In this document: positions 16,876-26,054 of the stretch, one piece after another
How the letters are laid out: every line of letters starts with the position of its first letter
Numbering within the stretch: the first letter of the stretch is position 1
NCBI GenBank assembly: GCA_964485695.1
Contig: CAZAKZ010000003.1
Location: 34,579 to 98,578, forward strand
DNA from: CAZAKZ01 sp964485695
GTDB taxonomy: Bacteria; Planctomycetota; JAFGQW01
Reading direction: 5' to 3'
DNA: 64,000 nucleotides
The notes under the pieces: generated by a model
Told to the model about the DNA's origin: nothing
Database searches by the model: none
What the model saw: only the letters and a program-made list of their open reading frames with translations
Position numbers and translations under genes: made by a program

Positions 16876-18909
16876 ATGATGGGAATCCGGATCTTGTTCC
16901 TTGCTGCAGCCGCAACCCTGGCCTGGAGCGCGTGTCCCGGGCCCGTCGCACAGGACTTCACCTTCGAGGCCCTGCTGGAGCGCATCACCGACCTCGACGC
17001 CCTCACGGCGCCGGTGCCGGCCGGGTGCAAGCACGTCCAGTTCTCGAGCTATGACCGAGCAAGCCTGAAGGGGCCCAAGGACTTGAAGGCCTGGTTCGCC
17101 AACGGCGACTGCGGCAAGTTCCTCCGGGTGGAGGAGACCCCGGCCGGCAAGGAATTCGTCATGGTAGACGCCGAGGGGCCGGGGGTGATGGTGCGGATCT
17201 GGTCCGCCAATCCCGTGGGCCGGCTTAGGGTCTATCTGGACAACAACGAGAAACCCCTTCTCGACCACCCGGCCGGGGATCTCCTGGACGGCCGGGTGCA
17301 TCTCTTCCCGAAGCCCCTGGCCGGGGTCCGGGCGCGCGGCCACAACCTCTACGTGCCCATCCCCTACGCAAAGCACATCAAGGTGACCTGCACCCAGGGG
17401 AAGTTCTACTACCACGTGAACCTCTTGCAGTATCCCAAGGAAATCCCGATCATGTCCTTGACCGCCTGGGACCTGGCGCAATCGGAACGCCTCCTGCACA
17501 AGGCGGCGGCGCAGCTCCGCGAGGCGAGCGCGCCGCCCCGGGCGGAGAAGTGGAGAGCCTTCCACCTGCGCCCGGTCCGAGGCGGACCCGACAGGCTCCG
17601 CGGGGAGGTTGCCCTGGGCAGACAGATCAGCGGCAGGATGGCCCGGGCGGTGACACACTTCATGATCAAGGACTTCGAGGCCAAGGACCGCGAGGAGGCC
17701 CTGAGAAAGATCCTCGTGGTCATGTCCTTCGACGGCGTGGAAACCGTGCGGGTGCCGCTGTCGGAGTTCTTCGGGTGCGGGCCGAGGGCCGGAGCCTGGC
17801 TGGGTCTGGCCGCCGGTGCCGCAAAGACCCCGGAGGGCCTCGTGTTCTACAACCGGTTCCCGATGCCCTACCGGAAGTCTGCGGTGGTGTCCCTCGAGAA
17901 CCTCTCCGGACAGGACGTCAAGGGCAAGACGGCGTGGGCCACCGGCCCGATCCCACAAAAGAACGCGGACCTTCGCTTCCACGCCGTCTACCGCGAAGGC
18001 ATCGACCTGGACACTCGACCCCACAGCGACGTCAACCTCCTGGACGTGAAGGGCAAGGGCCGCGTGGTCGGCTGTGTTCTCACCATTCGAAATCCGGTGA
18101 AGAACTGGTGGGGCGAGGGCGACGAGAAGGTGTTCGTGGACGGCGAGGCGTTTCCGTCCATATTCGGCACCGGCACCGAGGACTACTTCGGGTACGCCTG
18201 GTGCTGTCCGGAGATCTTCTCCCACCCCTACCACGCCCAGCCCGCCTGCGACGGCCCCAGGAACTACGGCATCACCACGGTGAACCGGTTCCACATCCTG
18301 GACCCCATTCCCTTCCACGAATCGGTGAAGTTCGACATGGAGCTCTGGCACTGGAAGTCCTGCAAGGTGGACTACATGACCACCACCTTCTTCTACGCCG
18401 AAGTCGGGGCGAAGGATCGGATGCCCTTTCCGGCCGGGAAGGCCCCGCACTGGAAGGACCAGGGGAAATACGTGCCCGTCCGGGTGGCCGGCGGCATCGA
18501 GGCCGAGGAGATGAAGTACGAGGCCGAGAGCGGCGTGGTCGAGATCCAGCACGGATCCTACAACTGGAGCAACGACCGGCAGGTCTGGTGGAAGAACGGT
18601 ATGGTCGGAACCGTCCTATCCCTCACCTTCGACGCCCCCGAGGCCGGCCGCTACCGCGTCCTCGCCCGGTTCACCCGGGCCCCGGACTACGGCCGCCACA
18701 AGATCACCCTCAACGATTCGGGAGACGCCTTCGAGTTCGACTTTTACGCCCGCAGGGTTCGGCTCACGAAGGAGCTGGACATCGGCACCTTCGACCTGAA
18801 GAAAGTCGGCAACCGGATGCGGGTCAAATGCACCGGAAGGAACAAGAAGGCCGTGAACAGCCGCATGTTCGGACTGGATTACCTCAAGCTGGAAAAGATC
18901 GGACCTTGA
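16876..18909 (+). CDS. Secreted DUF2961 / GH172-family glycoside hydrolase
   Basis: This 677-aa protein has a signal peptide (MMGIRILFLAAAATLAWSAC), after which the mature chain begins near residue 22; the Cys could also make it a lipoprotein. Residues about 35-520 match the DUF2961 family, now glycoside hydrolase family 172, including FGTGTEDYFGYAW near residue 431. GH172 members act on alpha-D-arabinofuranosides or fructofuranosides. The last 130 residues form a beta-sandwich (GRYRVLARFTRAPDYGRH and later strands), perhaps carbohydrate binding. GGAGG at 16866 supports the start. Its stop overlaps the TTG start of the next gene. Confidence 0.85.
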   Translation: MMGIRILFLAAAATLAWSACPGPVAQDFTFEALLERITDLDALTAPVPAGCKHVQFSSYDRASLKGPKDLKAWFANGDCGKFLRVEETPAGKEFVMVDAEGPGVMVRIWSANPVGRLRVYLDNNEKPLLDHPAGDLLDGRVHLFPKPLAGVRARGHNLYVPIPYAKHIKVTCTQGKFYYHVNLLQYPKEIPIMSLTAWDLAQSERLLHKAAAQLREASAPPRAEKWRAFHLRPVRGGPDRLRGEVALGRQISGRMARAVTHFMIKDFEAKDREEALRKILVVMSFDGVETVRVPLSEFFGCGPRAGAWLGLAAGAAKTPEGLVFYNRFPMPYRKSAVVSLENLSGQDVKGKTAWATGPIPQKNADLRFHAVYREGIDLDTRPHSDVNLLDVKGKGRVVGCVLTIRNPVKNWWGEGDEKVFVDGEAFPSIFGTGTEDYFGYAWCCPEIFSHPYHAQPACDGPRNYGITTVNRFHILDPIPFHESVKFDMELWHWKSCKVDYMTTTFFYAEVGAKDRMPFPAGKAPHWKDQGKYVPVRVAGGIEAEEMKYEAESGVVEIQHGSYNWSNDRQVWWKNGMVGTVLSLTFDAPEAGRYRVLARFTRAPDYGRHKITLNDSGDAFEFDFYARRVRLTKELDIGTFDLKKVGNRMRVKCTGRNKKAVNSRMFGLDYLKLEKIGP

Positions 18910-19406
18910 CTCGCACAAAAAAAATCCTGCTCGTCCTCGTAGGCGCGGCCGCGGTGGTCTTCATCGGCAACCGCATCCGACTCGCCCTCCTCTCCGAGGA
19001 GACCCTGATCCGGATGCGCATCGAGGACATGGCCGAGGGTTTCAACGACACCGATCTCGCTCAGGTGGCCGGAGGCGTGGCTGAGGACTACAGGGACAAG
19101 GCCCTGGAACTGGACCGGAAACGGCTGCTCGCCTTGGTGCGCTACCTCTTCCTGAAGAAAAACGACTTCAAGACCAAGCAGTTCGCCTTCCGGGTCGAGG
19201 TGGACATTCAGGAGGTGGTCGTCGCCGAGGCGGAGGACGCCGCCCGGGTCGCCCTCGAGGTGCGGTTCTCGAAATCCGAACTGGGCGAGTGGAAGGCGTT
19301 TCAGTCGGGCAAGGTCGACGCGGACCTGCGGAAGGGCGAGGAGGGGTGGCAGGTGGTCCGGACCCGGCACACCTGGGACCGGGCAAGCATACAGGAATGG
19401 CGTTGA
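18906..19406 (+). CDS. Membrane-anchored NTF2/SnoaL-like small protein, putative
   Basis: This 166-aa protein appears to start at TTG 18906, whose TTGA overlaps the GH172 stop codon. An N-terminal signal anchor (KKILLVLVGAAAVVFIG) is followed by about 130 soluble residues. Segments such as IEDMAEGFNDTDLAQVAGGVAEDY, the central helix-rich part and the final GWQVVRTRHTW are reminiscent of NTF2/SnoaL-like cone folds. Coupling to the GH172 gene suggests joint expression. It has no catalytic motif I can name, and the fold assignment is an inference. Confidence 0.6.
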   Translation: MTRTKKILLVLVGAAAVVFIGNRIRLALLSEETLIRMRIEDMAEGFNDTDLAQVAGGVAEDYRDKALELDRKRLLALVRYLFLKKNDFKTKQFAFRVEVDIQEVVVAEAEDAARVALEVRFSKSELGEWKAFQSGKVDADLRKGEEGWQVVRTRHTWDRASIQEWR

Positions 19407-19445
19407 ACCGGATATTCTTGGAATTTCGAGTATGGTTACTTAGGC

Positions 19446-20243
19446 ATGAACCAGACCAACGAACACATCGACATCGAACTGGGCGGCCCGGTCGCCCGGG
19501 TGTGGCTGGACAGGCCGGAGATCCACAACGCCCTGAATAACGCCCTCATCCGGGAGGTGGTGGATGCCGTCGAGTCCCTCGGCCGGGAGGAGTCCGTTCG
19601 CGTCATCGTCCTCGGCGGGCGGGGGGAGAGCTTCTGCTCGGGGGCCGACATGGCCTGGATGAAGGGCATGGTGGGCCACCACCGGAAGGGGCACCTCCGG
19701 GAATCGGCCCTGCTCCAGTCCCTGTATCGCACCCTCGACGAATGTCCCCGCCCCGTCATCGGCCGCATCCACGGGCCCGCCCTGGGCGGCGGCACCGGCC
19801 TGGCGTCGGTGTGCGATATCGCCGTGGCCGTGCCCGAGGCCGTCTTCGGCGCCGTGGAGGTGAAGTTCTGGCTGCTCCCGGCGGTCATCGCCCCGTACAT
19901 CGTTCAGAAGGTGGGACCGTCCCACGCCCGGAGCTTCTTCCTCACCGGCGAGAGGTTCTCCGCGGATCGGGCCGCCGACATGGGGCTCGTGCACCACGTG
20001 GTCCCCGCCGGGGACCTGGACGCGTTCATCGAGAAGAAGATCTCGAGTCTCCTCACCACCGGGCCGCAGACCCTGGCGGCGACCAAGTCCCTCATCCCGC
20101 GGATTGCCGGCCGAAAACCGGGCGATGTCCTGGACCTCACCCTGGAGGCGGTCGATGAGCTCCTCGCCACTCCGGAAGGGCGGAAGGAGCTCACGGACCA
20201 TGTGATCCGGCGGGTTCCCTCCTTCAATCCATTCCAGGGCTAG
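19446..20243 (+). CDS. Enoyl-CoA hydratase/isomerase (crotonase family)
   Basis: This 265-aa protein has a typical crotonase fold. The CoA-binding/oxyanion segment is ESFCSGADMAWM (about 61-72), and the second oxyanion segment GPALGGGTGLASVCDIAVA (about 110-128) is followed by FGAVEVKFWLLPAVIAPY with a candidate catalytic Glu near 138. That pattern is close to methylglutaconyl-CoA hydratases of leucine breakdown, but other short-chain enoyl-CoA hydratases fit equally well. It likely acts in the cytoplasm on acyl-CoA thioesters. It ends 17 bp from the convergent candidate selenoprotein gene. Confidence 0.88.
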   Translation: MNQTNEHIDIELGGPVARVWLDRPEIHNALNNALIREVVDAVESLGREESVRVIVLGGRGESFCSGADMAWMKGMVGHHRKGHLRESALLQSLYRTLDECPRPVIGRIHGPALGGGTGLASVCDIAVAVPEAVFGAVEVKFWLLPAVIAPYIVQKVGPSHARSFFLTGERFSADRAADMGLVHHVVPAGDLDAFIEKKISSLLTTGPQTLAATKSLIPRIAGRKPGDVLDLTLEAVDELLATPEGRKELTDHVIRRVPSFNPFQG

Positions 20244-20260
20244 GGATTGGGGATTCGCGA

Positions 20261-21730
20261 TCAGAACTTGACGCTCAACTCCTCGGTCCGGGTCTGGAAG
20301 GGGCCGACCTGGAATTGGCAGGTAACCACATACTCCGCGTTTTGGGGCAGGCCACTGACGGTGGCCCCGCAGGTGAAGCCTCAGCCGTACTCGAAGCTGC
20401 CCTGGACCGCTGCGGACCCCACCTTGGCGACGATCCTGTAAGCGGGCTCCTTGGGCATGTACTTCTTCTTTGTGGAGCGCTCGATACTGCTCTTGTTGTC
20501 CGTGAGGCAGCGCAAACTCTTGAGCGTCTCTCCGCCCGCGCCCAGCACCTTGAGTCGCAGGGAGGCCTTTTCCCCGGCGAGACGATTCGCATCCACCGTG
20601 GCCAGGAAGGGCTCGCCGAACCGGAGGGCGGCTGCGCCTCCGCTTCCCACCTGGGCCACGGGAGCGTCCTTGGCGGCCACGGCCTTGAGGTTCCAGACAT
20701 TGCCCCCGTCGTCCTTTTTACTGGCGCTGTAGGACACCAGGTGATATTCGCCTGGCGGCAAATCGACTCCCTTTCCGGGATGCATGGCCATGACCAGATT
20801 GGCTCCGTCTTCCGAGGCGAGGATCAGCCGTTCCGTTTCCATGGCCAGGTCACAGCGGGCCAGGCCTTCGGTCCTCGGAGTCAGGGTCAGCTTGCGCTCC
20901 GGATCACAGAACTCGATCTCGAAGAGGCGGCCGTCCAGGTGGAGCAGGTTCCCGATTTCGACCCCGTCCTGGTAGGTGAACTCCTTTTTCGCGGCGAGGA
21001 AGAGCAGATCGTTTCGGGCCCGGCGGCGACTCCCCGGCTTCGGCTTGCGCATCCTGTCGCCGAACCGACCGTCGGCGTTGTTGTCGTGCAGGATCACGTG
21101 GTAGACCTGGTCGCCCAGGTTGAACTCACCTCTGTACGCACCTTGGGTCATGAGGGTTACGTTGAGAAACCGGGCGACCTCCGCCGTGGAGTGAGTGAGG
21201 TACTTCATGGTCCAGCCCTCGCCGGAGGCATTCCGGACCCGCCTCATGGCGCTGTAGCTCACGTTCACACGAAAGGGGTAGGGCGCAGGCCGGCCGTCGA
21301 CGCGGATGATCGTCTCGATGAGGTATTGAAAGTAGAAATACTTGCCTTTTTCCAGGCCGGGGCGGCCCCGACCCAGGGATTTGCCGGCAATGACCGGATC
21401 GTCCGTCAGATCCCTGTTCCCGTTGGCATCGAAGTAGAGAAGGTCATAGAAGGCACTGTCCTTGCCTTTTCGGTCCAGGATGAACAGGAGCTCCTGATCT
21501 CCCAGTCGATGCTGGAAAAACACCGGCACCTCGCTCTTCAGCTCCGGGAGTTTCCATTCTCCGGCAGGAGCCTCGAGGGACTTTTCCGGCTGTGCAATGC
21601 CCAGGGGGAAGAATCCCCTGGTGCGATCCGGACGCAGGTGCAGCGTCAGGGGAACATCGATGACCTGGGCCGTCACGCCAGGCCCCAGGATCAAGGCTGC
21701 GGCCAGCAGCCACGAGAATCTCGACTTCAT
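20261..21730 (-). CDS. Candidate selenoprotein: secreted beta-rich protein with Sec450 (U-G-F-T-C) near C-terminus
   Basis: The reading frame starts at ATG 21730 (after AGGAGG) with a signal peptide, MKSRFSWLLAAALILGPGVT. It runs to TGA at 20381-20383 and then stays open in the same frame to a second TGA at 20261. The 39 residues after the first TGA (GFTCGATVSGLPQNAEYVV, then a strand TCQFQVGPF and the end ELSVKF) complete a beta-sandwich begun by YRIVAKVGSAAVQGSFEYG; stopping at the first TGA would cut that domain. Selenocysteine would face Cys454 as U-x-x-x-C. Two loops, DANGNRDLTDD and DNNADGRFGD, look like calcium-binding sites. A SECIS-like hairpin lies at 20345-20368. The product is 489 aa; its function is unknown. 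Confidence 0.72.
20345..20368 (-). promoter_or_regulatory. Candidate bacterial SECIS element
   Basis: On the minus strand GGCCAC (20366-20361) pairs with GTGGCC (20355-20350) around the loop CGTCA (20360-20356). The outer GG can pair with CC beyond a TG bulge. The loop begins 21 nt after the TGA and has G as its second base, which fits the bacterial SECIS model but not the strict GGU loop of E. coli. Folding was done by eye. Confidence 0.5.
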
Positions 21731-22144
21731 GGCAGTGCCTCCTCACGGGACCTATTTCCAGGCGCCCATTCTATCTGCCCCACGGGTCCGGAGTCAAAGG
21801 AATGCGAGAGAAATCCGGCCCCCTCAACGTGGGCCTTGGAGCATCGTAAACACTGCATTTCTATATATTGAATTGCCCCCGGGATAGGCCTAAAAGAAAG
21901 TTTCCATCTTGCGTCGAGGCGTATCGGATTGGAACGTTCTAACCGGCACGTCGTTCCAGTCAATGAGGGTATCACCCGGGGTGAGATGGCAAACACCACG
22001 CGAGGAGGAACGCACCCTGTAGAAGGCGGATGGACCAGGGTAATTCCCTTTTGATTTTCGGATTGAAAGGGCCCCTCATCTCCCATTTGCCCCGGCCAAA
22101 TTTCTCCTTGCCAGGAACACGTTTATTGAAAAAGGTCAAGACCA
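21731..22144. other. Intergenic region between the candidate selenoprotein gene and the nuo operon
   Basis: These 414 bp hold no convincing gene. They contain both divergent promoters by position, an AT-rich stretch TATATATTGAAT near 21865, and a 6-bp inverted repeat GGAACG/CGTTCC near 21930-21957. No RNA structure or clear -35/-10 pair could be assigned. Confidence 0.5.
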
Positions 22145-22495
22145 TTGGATTACTTTATCGTGTTTCTGTGCGCGGGCCTGGCTTTTGTTCTGGTTTCCGC
22201 GGGTCTGGTCGCCTCACTGCTCCTTGCCCCCCGCCGCCCCGGCGGAGTGAAGAACACCCCCTATGAATGCGGCGAGAAGACCATCGGCTCCTCGTGGATC
22301 CAGTTCAACGTCGCCTACTACCTGTTCGCACTGGTTTTCCTCGTCTTCGACGTCGAGGCCGCATTCCTGTTCCCCTGGGCCGTCGTGTTCCGCGAGGTCG
22401 GACTCTTCGGCTTCATCGAGGTGGGGATCTTCATCCTCATCCTGGTTCTGGGCTTCATCTACGCCTGGAGGAAAGGGGTGCTGGAATGGGTCTGA
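22145..22495 (+). CDS. nuoA: NADH-quinone oxidoreductase subunit A
   Basis: This 116-aa subunit of the complex I membrane arm has three transmembrane helices. The conserved quinone-site loop reads KNTPYECGEKTIGSSW, and FNVAYYLFALVFLVFDVEAAFLFPWA follows, both diagnostic of NuoA. The start appears to be TTG at 22145, since no ATG is in frame nearby; AAAAAGG precedes it. It is the first gene of an eleven-gene operon and its 3' end overlaps nuoB by 10 bp. Confidence 0.95.
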   Translation: MDYFIVFLCAGLAFVLVSAGLVASLLLAPRRPGGVKNTPYECGEKTIGSSWIQFNVAYYLFALVFLVFDVEAAFLFPWAVVFREVGLFGFIEVGIFILILVLGFIYAWRKGVLEWV

Positions 22496-23160
22496 TCACG
22501 GACAAGACAGGTTCCCTTTTGAATCCGATCCCGGGCGGCTCCTTCGTGCTCACCCGCATGGATCAGGTGATCAACCTGGCCCGGTCCAACAGCCTCTGGC
22601 CCCTGGTGTTCGGCACGAGCTGCTGCGCCATCGAGATGATGATGGCCACGGGCGCGGCCCGCCACGACATCTCCCGCTTCGGCGCCGAGGTGGTTCGCGC
22701 CTCGCCCAGGCAGGCCGACCTGCTCATCATCGCCGGCACCATCGTCAAGCGCATGGCCCCCCGCCTCCGCGTTCTGTATGAACAGATGGCCGAACCTCGA
22801 TACGTCATCGCCACGGGCTCCTGCACGATCTCCGGTGGGCCGTTCATGTATCACTCGTACACCACCATCCGAGGCGCGGATGAGATCATCCCCGTGGACG
22901 TCTACGTCCCCGGCTGTCCTCCCCGGCCCGAGGCGCTCTTCTACGGCCTGCTCACGCTGCAGAAGATGATCAAGGAGGGCGAAACCCTCCGGCGTCCCGG
23001 CCACCGAAGCAAGCCCGTCCTGTCCTCCCTTCCTGCCGACATCACCATGGACGACATCACCGCGGAGATGCAAGCACTCCTGAAGCAGGAAGCCGAAGTC
23101 GACGTGAACGAGGAAAGCGATAACAAGATCTGGGCGAAGAAAACCGACAAGAGGCTTTGA
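22486..23160 (+). CDS. nuoB: NADH-quinone oxidoreductase subunit B
   Basis: This 224-aa subunit carries the terminal cluster N2 that passes electrons to quinone. Its four cluster ligands are visible: the tandem Cys46-Cys47 in GTSCCAIEM, Cys113 in ATGSCTISGG and Cys144 in VPGCPPRPEA. The C-terminal tail of about 60 residues is longer than in E. coli and highly charged. The ATG at 22486 has GGAGG upstream and overlaps nuoA. It is followed closely by nuoC. Confidence 0.96.
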   Translation: MGLITDKTGSLLNPIPGGSFVLTRMDQVINLARSNSLWPLVFGTSCCAIEMMMATGAARHDISRFGAEVVRASPRQADLLIIAGTIVKRMAPRLRVLYEQMAEPRYVIATGSCTISGGPFMYHSYTTIRGADEIIPVDVYVPGCPPRPEALFYGLLTLQKMIKEGETLRRPGHRSKPVLSSLPADITMDDITAEMQALLKQEAEVDVNEESDNKIWAKKTDKRL

Positions 23161-23174
23161 CACAAGAGGCGTTG

Positions 23175-23678
23175 ATGATGGACGAGCAATCTCCCCCGGC
23201 TGAAAGCCCGACAGAAGACCCTCTCGTTGCCCGGGTACGAGAACTGGATTCCACTGCCCGGCAAGCGCGCGTGACCGCCAACAGGCCCTCCGTCGAGGTC
23301 TCCGCCGACGTTCTGGTCGGTTTCATGACCAGGCTGAAGCAGGAATCCGACCTGCATTTCGACATGCTCTGCAGCCACACCGTCGTGGACTGGCTCGAGG
23401 AGGAGCTATTCCAGCTGGTCTACCAGCTCTACTCCACCCGCCACCAGAACTACCTGCAGGTCTCGGTGTTCGTGTCGCGCGATAATCCCGAAGTCCCCTC
23501 GGTATCGGGCGTCTGGAAGGTGGCGGAGTGGCAGGAGCGGGAGGCGTACGACCTCTTCGGAATCCTCTACGACGACCACCCCGACCTGAGGCGGCTGTTC
23601 CTGGAGGATGACTGGGAAGGGTTCCCCCTTCGCAAGGATTACAAGGACGACTTCATGCTGGATGGCCCCAAGATATGA
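23175..23678 (+). CDS. nuoC: NADH-quinone oxidoreductase subunit C
   Basis: This 167-aa peripheral-arm subunit is the 30-kDa type. The family signature reads WQEREAYDLFGILYDDHPDLRRLFLEDDWEGFPLRKDY, split over residues about 118-155. The first 30 residues are variable. The ATG at 23175 has AGAGG before it; a TTG at 23157, overlapping the nuoB stop as TTGA, is an alternative start adding six residues. The stop overlaps the nuoD start as ATGA. NuoC and NuoD are separate genes here, not fused. Confidence 0.93.
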   Translation: MMDEQSPPAESPTEDPLVARVRELDSTARQARVTANRPSVEVSADVLVGFMTRLKQESDLHFDMLCSHTVVDWLEEELFQLVYQLYSTRHQNYLQVSVFVSRDNPEVPSVSGVWKVAEWQEREAYDLFGILYDDHPDLRRLFLEDDWEGFPLRKDYKDDFMLDGPKI

Positions 23679-24838
23679 CCGTAACAATCAAGACCCTTGC
23701 GGATTGCACCCGGGCCCCGGAAAGCGCTGACAGCATCCTTTCCACGCAGGAGTACTTCATCAACATGGGGCCGCAGCACCCCTCCACCCACGGCGTGCTG
23801 CGCATCGTCCTCAAGCTCGACGGCGAGACCATCCGTGAGGTGATCCCCGTCCTCGGATACATCCACCGGGGCATCGAGAAGATCGGCGAGCACGACACCT
23901 ACCGCCAGTTCATCCACCTCACCGACCGCATGGATTACCTTTCGGCCCTCATGAACAACTGGGCCGTCTCCAAAACCGTGGAGAAGGCGGCTGGCATCGA
24001 GACCACCGACCGCATCGAGACCATCCGGACCCTCATGGCGGAGCTGCAGCGCCTCCAGAGCCACCTGCTCTGGTGGGGCGTCTTCGGCATGGACCTCGGC
24101 GCCTTCACGCCGTTCATGTACGGGTTCCGGGACCGGGAGCTCGTCACCGACATCATTGAAGAGACCACCGGCGCCCGCCTCACCATGAACTACATCCAGC
24201 CCGGCGGCGTGGCCTACGACATTCACCCGGACTTCGTGAAGAAGGTTAAGGAGTTCCTGGTCTATATCAAGCCGAAGATCGAGGAATACGAAGGACTTCT
24301 CAGCGGCAATGTCATCGTCCAGGAACGCGTCCGGAACATCGGCGTCCTGAGCGCCGAGGACGCGGTCTCCATCGGCGCCACCGGCCCCGTCCTGCGGGCC
24401 AGCGGGGTGCCGCTGGACCTGCGCAAGGTCGAGCCCTACGGGGTCTACGACAAGGTGGACTTCTCCGTGGTCGTGGGGCAGACCGGCGACTGCTGGGACC
24501 GCTACTGGGTCCGGATCGAGGAGATGCGCCAGACCATCCGGATCATCGAACAGCTCATCGACAATATCCCCGAGGGGAAAACCATGGTCCTGAAACCGAC
24601 GGCGAAGACCAAGCTGCCGGAGGGCCAGTATTACTCACAGCTGGAAACCGCACGCGGCATCCTCGGAGTCTTTATCGTCTCGGAAGGCAAGAAGGACATC
24701 CCCTACCGCGTGCACATGCGCAGCCCGAATTTCAACAATCTCTGGTGTGTGACCCGAATCGCTCCCGGTTTCCGGGTGGGCGATCTGGTGGCCATTGTTT
24801 CAACATTGGATCTCGTCATCCCCGACATTGATCGGTGA
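23675..24838 (+). CDS. nuoD: NADH-quinone oxidoreductase subunit D
   Basis: This 387-aa, 49-kDa-type subunit forms the quinone pocket with NuoB. It has NMGPQHPSTHGVLRIVLKLDGE near the start (residues about 30-51), GYIHRGIEKIGE, and QTGDCWDRYWVRIEEM. The end shows YRVHMRSPNFNNL and the expected terminal Asp-rich DIDR. The start codon overlaps the nuoC stop (ATGA) and the stop overlaps the nuoH start (TGATG). Confidence 0.96.
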   Translation: MTVTIKTLADCTRAPESADSILSTQEYFINMGPQHPSTHGVLRIVLKLDGETIREVIPVLGYIHRGIEKIGEHDTYRQFIHLTDRMDYLSALMNNWAVSKTVEKAAGIETTDRIETIRTLMAELQRLQSHLLWWGVFGMDLGAFTPFMYGFRDRELVTDIIEETTGARLTMNYIQPGGVAYDIHPDFVKKVKEFLVYIKPKIEEYEGLLSGNVIVQERVRNIGVLSAEDAVSIGATGPVLRASGVPLDLRKVEPYGVYDKVDFSVVVGQTGDCWDRYWVRIEEMRQTIRIIEQLIDNIPEGKTMVLKPTAKTKLPEGQYYSQLETARGILGVFIVSEGKKDIPYRVHMRSPNFNNLWCVTRIAPGFRVGDLVAIVSTLDLVIPDIDR

Positions 24839-26001
24839 TGCAGGTATCGGTGGATGGTATGCAGCTACTATCGATTCTTCCGATTCTCCTCGGGGCAGTT
24901 CCCCGGGCCGACGACGGAACGCCCTTCGAGGTGACGACGCTGGCGGACCGGGCCGCAACGAGCTTGGCCGACAGCCCATGGATCAGCATCGGGTACATCG
25001 CCCTGGCCATCGTGGGAATCGTCGCCTTCATGTCGCTCCTGGGGATGGCCCTGATCTATGTAGAACGAAAGGTGGCCGCCCACTTCCAGTGCCGCCTCGG
25101 CCCCATGCGGGTCGGATGGCACGGAATCCTGCAGACGGTGGCCGATACCATCAAGCTCCTCCTGAAGGAAGACATCGTTCCCGAGAAATCCGACCGCTTT
25201 CTTCACCTCCTGGCGCCCATGGTGGTGATGCTGGCCACCATACTGGTCCTGGCGGTCCTCCCCTTCAGCCCAATTGTCCAGGTGGCCGACGTCAACATCG
25301 GCATCCTCTACATCGCGGCCGTGACCGGCCTCGGGGTTCTGGGCATTCTCATCGGCGGCTGGAGTTCATTCAACAAGTGGTCTCTGCTGGGCGCCATGCG
25401 GGCGGGAGCCCAGATCATCTCCTACGAGCTCTCGGCCATCCTGGCCATCCTGGTGGCCGTGCTGTTCGCCGGCACCCTGCAGCTGTCCGGCATCGTGGAG
25501 TCCCAGGCGGATGGGTGGTGGATCTGGCGCGGCCACGTCGTGGGTATCATCGCCTTTTTCATGTTTCTCATCGCCTCCACAGCTGAGATCAACCGCACAC
25601 CCTTCGACCTTCCCGAAGGGGAAAGCGAGCTGGCCGCGGGATTCCACACGGAATACTCGGGCCTTCGGTTCGCCTTCTTCTTCCTGGCCGAGTTCATCAA
25701 CATGTTCGTCGCCTCGGCGGTCATCGTCACCCTGTTCCTGGGTGGCTGGATGCCGTTCCACATCGGCGGCCTGGACGGATTCAACACCGTGATGGATTTG
25801 ATTCCGCCGGTCATCTGGTTCGCCGCCAAGACGATCTTCATGATGTTCGTATTCATGTGGTTCCGCTGGACGTTTCCTCGACTGCGCATCGACCAGCTCA
25901 TGCGCCTGGAGTGGAAATTCCTCCTGCCCCTGGGATTCATCAATCTGTTCCTGGCGGCGGGGATCATCCTGGCGGAGTTATATTTCTTTCCGGTCCGGTG
26001 A
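24838..26001 (+). CDS. nuoH: NADH-quinone oxidoreductase subunit H
   Basis: This subunit of about 387 aa is the membrane anchor that closes the quinone chamber. ALIYVERKVAAHFQCRLGPMRVG is the typical first-loop sequence, and EINRTPFDLPEGESELAAGFHTEYSG is the hallmark acidic loop. Eight or nine helices are visible. The first 45 residues before the first conserved helix are longer than usual. GTG at 24835 and ATG at 24859 are alternative starts. It follows nuoD directly, since nuoE, F and G are missing at their usual place. Confidence 0.95.
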   Translation: MQVSVDGMQLLSILPILLGAVPRADDGTPFEVTTLADRAATSLADSPWISIGYIALAIVGIVAFMSLLGMALIYVERKVAAHFQCRLGPMRVGWHGILQTVADTIKLLLKEDIVPEKSDRFLHLLAPMVVMLATILVLAVLPFSPIVQVADVNIGILYIAAVTGLGVLGILIGGWSSFNKWSLLGAMRAGAQIISYELSAILAILVAVLFAGTLQLSGIVESQADGWWIWRGHVVGIIAFFMFLIASTAEINRTPFDLPEGESELAAGFHTEYSGLRFAFFFLAEFINMFVASAVIVTLFLGGWMPFHIGGLDGFNTVMDLIPPVIWFAAKTIFMMFVFMWFRWTFPRLRIDQLMRLEWKFLLPLGFINLFLAAGIILAELYFFPVR

Positions 26002-26054
26002 AGCCGGGCTTTCGACACGATTTAAATCGAATATGAAATAAAAAAGGCTGAAAC

